Shown: positions 8,047 through 10,963 of the stretch, one piece after another | Layout: each line of letters opens with the position of its first letter | Numbering within the stretch: position 1 is the stretch's first letter | Source of the DNA: an uncultured Clostridia bacterium | GTDB taxonomy: Bacteria > Bacillota_I > Bacilli_A > RFN20 > CAG-288 | Direction of reading: 5' to 3' | Assembly (NCBI GenBank): GCA_900313465.1 | Contig: OMRU01000054.1 | Coordinates: forward strand, 1 to 10,963 | DNA length: 10,963 nucleotides | The notes under the pieces: generated by a model | Database searches by the model: none | Seen by the model: only the letters and a program-made list of their open reading frames with translations | Told to the model about the DNA's origin: nothing | Made by a program: the position numbers and the translations under genes

Positions 8047-8073
8047 GAAAATGTTTACATACGAACAATTTTC
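8047..8073 (-). other. Bulged hairpin just after the ABC-F gene
   Basis: GAAAATGTT (8047-8055) can pair with AACAATTTTC (8064-8073), nine pairs with one bulged A and an eight-base loop. It lies four bases after the ABC-F stop codon on the minus strand, where a terminator is expected, but no T run follows. It could stabilise the 3' end or be a weak termination point. Confidence 0.25.
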
Positions 8074-8077
8074 TCTC

Positions 8078-9994
8078 TTACATAGCCAGATCAAGATCCG
8101 CATAAAGCTTTTCTAATGTGGCATCAAGACGAGAAATCTCACTTTCAATCTTCTTCATTTTCTCCGGTTCGGAATAATTTTCTTCCAGGTAACAGGAATC
8201 GCTAAGTTCCTTCTTCTTGGCTTCAGCCTTTTCAATCTTCTCCATGATTTTCTCAGGAGATTCTCTTGTCAGCCTTGTCTTCTTGATAGGAGCCTCTTCT
8301 TTCTTCTGTTGTAAAAGAGCCTGTCTTTCTTCTTTCTTCTGAAGGTTTTCTATCTCAAGGGCTTCTCTTTCCTCGTTCATGATCTTGAGAAGTTCTTTTT
8401 CCTTGAAGGAAGAATATGGGCCTTCATAGTAATAGCCTTTACCATGATAGAGATAAAGCAACTTGTTACAAGTCTTATCGATGAAATCACGGTCATGAGA
8501 GATGATAACCAAAGTACCCTCATAATCATTTAAAGCGTCGATCAGCTCTGAAATAGAAAGCATGTCTAAATGGTTGGTCGGTTCATCAAGGAGGAGAAGA
8601 TCATAATCTTCAAGAGAAAGATGAAGAATCTCAATACGCATGAGTTCACCACCAGAAAGATCACATAGTCTCTTCTCATTGGCTTCTTCGTAAGTGAAGG
8701 CATAACGAGCAAGGCCGTTATAGATTTCCTGGTTATCCATTCTTGGATAGAGGTTGCGGAAATGCTGGAAGAGGGTCTCATCAGATTGGTAGGAACGGAT
8801 ATCCTGTTTCAATACCCCCATGCTCATATGGAAGTACCTACGGATATCACCCGTATATGGTTTTAATTCATTCAGAAGCACTTTACCAAAGGTGGATTTA
8901 CCAATACCATTGGCACCCATGACGGCTAGATGGTCTCTACCAAAGAGAGTGAAGTTGATGTCCTTGATCAAAGGAGAATCATATCCCACCGCAACATTGT
9001 TGAAATCAAGAAGCTTTTTCCCTTCTCTGATTTCACCCTTCAAGCCGATGGATAAAGAACGGGCTTTCTGCTTGCTTGGATCAGAGATGGAATTTGCCTC
9101 TAATCTAGCTAGTTTCTTTTCTCTATCGTGGGCACGAGAAGCAAATCTCGGCTTTGGCATATAGAAGGTGATAAAGCGTTCCAACTTGGCTTTTTCTTCT
9201 TCCTGTGCCTTGAACTGAGCCAAAAGATTCTCATAGCGATTCTTCTTTTCCACCGCATAGTTTTCATAGGTGCAGTTATACATCGTATAGACCTTGTTTT
9301 CGATATCAAGGATGTGATCAGCAAGGTGTCTGACAAACGTGATATCATGAGAGACAAACAAGACTGCACCCTGATAAGAACGCAAATAGTCTTCCAACCA
9401 TTCGATAGAAATAATATCAAGATGGTTTGTTGGTTCGTCTAAAATCAGAATATCAGGATTCAGTAAAAGAAGTTTGGCAAAGGCCACGCGGGTTTTCTCA
9501 CCACCAGAGAAGGTGGAAATCCTTCTGTCATAATCCGCCTTAGAAAAAGAAAACATGTTCAAGATCATGGAGATCTTGTAACGGAAATTATATCCGTCTT
9601 TGCTTTCAAAAGCGGTCTGAAGACGAGAATAGTCATTCAATAAAGATATGTTATCCGGATGAAGAGCAATCTGGCTAGATAATTCCTTGAGCTTGTTTTC
9701 CTGGACGATCAGTTCCTGGAAAACAGACAAAGCTTCTTCATATAAGGTGTGCTCAGGATTTTCGATGACATCCTGAGAGAGATAACCGATGGAGACGTTT
9801 TTGGAGAAGACGATCTGACCGCCACTAACTTCTTCCTTTCCAAGAATCATTTTGATGAGAGTAGATTTACCAGTGCCGTTTGGACCAAGGATGGCGGTTC
9901 GATCATGGTCGCGAACGATAAAAGAGGTGGGAAGGAAAAGCTTCTCACCTGTAAACTCTTTGTAAACGTCTTGGACAGATAATAGGACACCCAT
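8078..9994 (-). CDS. ABC-F family ATPase, YdiF/Uup-like ribosome factor
   Basis: A 638-residue soluble protein with two ATPase domains and no membrane segments, which defines ABC-F. Domain 1: Walker A GPNGTGKST (37-45), signature FSGGEKTR (162-169), Walker B with DEPTNHLD (to 193), Glu187. An interdomain linker (about 248-313), rich in Lys, Arg and Glu (RFASRAHDREKKLARLEA), would reach the ribosomal P-site tRNA. Domain 2: Walker A GANGIGKST (360-368), signature LSGGELMR (446-453), DEPTNHLD (to 477), Glu471. A charged coiled coil (about 535-638) follows, as in YdiF and Uup. Such proteins bind the ribosomal E site and rescue or tune translating ribosomes; some others give resistance to ribosome-targeting antibiotics. 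The length and C-terminal coiled coil favour a housekeeping role. The second signature (ELMRIEILHLSL) departs from the usual EKARLALAKLL. Start: ATG 9994; GAAAGG lies about 12 bases upstream, inside the end of pdp. The TTG at 10015 has no ribosome binding site. The gap to pdp is seven bases. Confidence 0.92.
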   Translation of the reverse strand: MGVLLSVQDVYKEFTGEKLFLPTSFIVRDHDRTAILGPNGTGKSTLIKMILGKEEVSGGQIVFSKNVSIGYLSQDVIENPEHTLYEEALSVFQELIVQENKLKELSSQIALHPDNISLLNDYSRLQTAFESKDGYNFRYKISMILNMFSFSKADYDRRISTFSGGEKTRVAFAKLLLLNPDILILDEPTNHLDIISIEWLEDYLRSYQGAVLFVSHDITFVRHLADHILDIENKVYTMYNCTYENYAVEKKNRYENLLAQFKAQEEEKAKLERFITFYMPKPRFASRAHDREKKLARLEANSISDPSKQKARSLSIGLKGEIREGKKLLDFNNVAVGYDSPLIKDINFTLFGRDHLAVMGANGIGKSTFGKVLLNELKPYTGDIRRYFHMSMGVLKQDIRSYQSDETLFQHFRNLYPRMDNQEIYNGLARYAFTYEEANEKRLCDLSGGELMRIEILHLSLEDYDLLLLDEPTNHLDMLSISELIDALNDYEGTLVIISHDRDFIDKTCNKLLYLYHGKGYYYEGPYSSFKEKELLKIMNEEREALEIENLQKKEERQALLQQKKEEAPIKKTRLTRESPEKIMEKIEKAEAKKKELSDSCYLEENYSEPEKMKKIESEISRLDATLEKLYADLDLAM

Positions 9995-10001
9995 TGTTGG
10001 A

Positions 10002-10963
10002 TTAGTCCCTTTCAATGAGGAAAGAACCCGTCTCGTCCATCATGATTCTTTCTTCAACAGTAGAAGTTGGTTCTACTGGATTTTCGCTGAAATCGTAAGC
10101 GTTAAGAACGTTAGAAACCAAATCCTGCATATCTGGCTTTTCAGTATACATGGTCAATAAGAGATCGCCTTTTTCCACCTTGTCACCAAGTTTCTTCTCT
10201 AAGATGATACCAGCAGTTGGATCGATGATATCATCAAGCGTTTCTCTACCGGCGCCAAGTCTCATGCTGGTGATACCTAAAGCTCTGGTATCCATCTTGG
10301 AGACATAACCGGATTTAACGCTCTTGACAGGGATGGAATAAATCGCATTAGGGAACTTGGCAAGATTATCCACATAAGAGACATCGCCACCCTGGGCTCT
10401 GACAAAGTTGCGGAAGATCTCAAAGGCCTTGCCGCTGGCAAGGACACCCTTTAAATCCTCTAAGGCCTTTTCTCTATCGGTGTATAAACCAGCCTGAATC
10501 AGCATGGTAGCACCAGAGGAAAGACAAAGTTCCGTAAAGTCTTTTGGGCCGCGATTATGTAAGGTTTCCACCGCTTCCTTGACTTCCAGAATATTACCGA
10601 TAGCCTTACCTAAAGGCTGGTTCATGGTAGTGATTTCAGCTCTGACACTTCTGCCGAAATGGTCACCGATTTCTACCATGAGCTTGGCTAAGGCTTCTGC
10701 GTCTTCTTTCGTGCGCATGAAGGCACCACTTCCGTATTTGACATCCAAAAGAATGACATCGCAACCAGAAGCCAATTTCTTGGACATGATACTAGAAGCG
10801 ATAAGTGGCATGGAATCCACCGTGCCAGTAACGTCTCTTAACGCGTAGAGCTTCTTATCGGCAAGGACGATATCCTTGCTCTGACCGATGATGGCCATAC
10901 CGACGTTGTTGACCGTATCGATGAAGTCTTTTGGACTTAAGGTGATAGACATACCAGGAATAG
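10002..10963 (-). CDS. pdp: Pyrimidine-nucleoside phosphorylase, 5' end outside the window
   Basis: The last 320 or so residues of a protein that is usually about 433-440 long. It splits uridine, thymidine or deoxyuridine with phosphate into the base and (deoxy)ribose 1-phosphate in the cytoplasm, for nucleoside salvage. Counting from the Met codon at 10952, the segment YALRDVTGTVDSMPLIASS (36-54) followed by IMSKK carries Arg39, Ser54 and Lys58, spaced exactly like the base-binding Arg171, Ser186 and Lys190 of E. coli thymidine phosphorylase. DVKYGSGAFM follows. The C-terminal part has the lipoyl-like hammerhead with GIILEKKLGDKVEKGDLL. The frame continues upstream of that Met with IPG, as in the family's conserved ESIPG-F/M block, so the Met is internal and the gene runs off the right edge. 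It is the first gene in view of the strand leading into the ABC-F gene, whose start lies seven bases after this stop. A thymidine phosphorylase (deoA) is the alternative name; Firmicutes proteins of this type are mostly broad-specificity Pdp. Confidence 0.93.
   Translation of the reverse strand, partial: IPGMSITLSPKDFIDTVNNVGMAIIGQSKDIVLADKKLYALRDVTGTVDSMPLIASSIMSKKLASGCDVILLDVKYGSGAFMRTKEDAEALAKLMVEIGDHFGRSVRAEITTMNQPLGKAIGNILEVKEAVETLHNRGPKDFTELCLSSGATMLIQAGLYTDREKALEDLKGVLASGKAFEIFRNFVRAQGGDVSYVDNLAKFPNAIYSIPVKSVKSGYVSKMDTRALGITSMRLGAGRETLDDIIDPTAGIILEKKLGDKVEKGDLLLTMYTEKPDMQDLVSNVLNAYDFSENPVEPTSTVEERIMMDETGSFLIERD

Noticed and set aside
7959..8077. A riboswitch or other structured leader upstream of typA.
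   Set aside because: The stretch is AT-rich with only two short weak hairpins, too small for any known riboswitch class.
9995..10015. Longer ABC-F protein starting at TTG 10015, overlapping pdp.
   Set aside because: There is no ribosome binding site upstream, and the following seven residues are not part of the ABC-F fold; ATG 9994 fits the family start better.

Overview
The window looks like chromosomal DNA of a low-to-moderate GC member of the Bacillota, with a best guess of Erysipelotrichia or a related Bacilli lineage. The evidence is strong AGGAGG-type ribosome binding sites, a perfectly spaced TTGACT/TATAAT promoter, U-tailed hairpin terminators, and the gene set (an MreB paralog, YqeY, a fused ABC exporter, TypA, an ABC-F protein and a pyrimidine nucleoside phosphorylase). 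No tRNA, rRNA, CRISPR array, insertion sequence or phage module was seen.

Layout. (1) Bases 1-718, plus strand: the end of an unrecognised gene, overlapping by one base a small four-helix membrane protein gene, closed by a perfect 13-bp hairpin that can serve both strands. (2) Bases 756-2188, minus strand: an MreB-like gene followed by yqeY. They are coupled, because the yqeY ribosome binding site overlaps the mreB stop codon. (3) Bases 2189-2343: intergenic region with a strong plus-strand promoter and a palindromic, repeated operator. (4) Bases 2344-5720, plus strand: a MarR regulator overlapping by 13 bases a 978-residue ABC ATPase/FtsX-type permease fusion. This is a classic self-regulated exporter operon. 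(5) Bases 5723-6025: a small two-helix membrane protein whose frame is split by a TGA near its start. (6) Bases 6030-6120: two terminators back to back, one per strand. (7) Bases 6123-10963, minus strand: pdp (5' end outside the window), then an ABC-F protein gene 7 bases downstream, then typA with its own probable promoter.

How the parts may work together. The MarR protein probably binds the repeats beside its own start of transcription and releases them when a toxic compound or peptide appears, which would switch on the exporter. TypA and the ABC-F protein are both ribosome-associated NTPases. The MreB paralog has substitutions at two normally conserved ATPase positions, so it may be a regulatory or structural partner of a canonical MreB rather than the main filament former.

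I do not see a clear new multi-gene system here. The most interesting points are the MreB paralog with its altered active site, the split small membrane protein gene behind the exporter, and the operator architecture.
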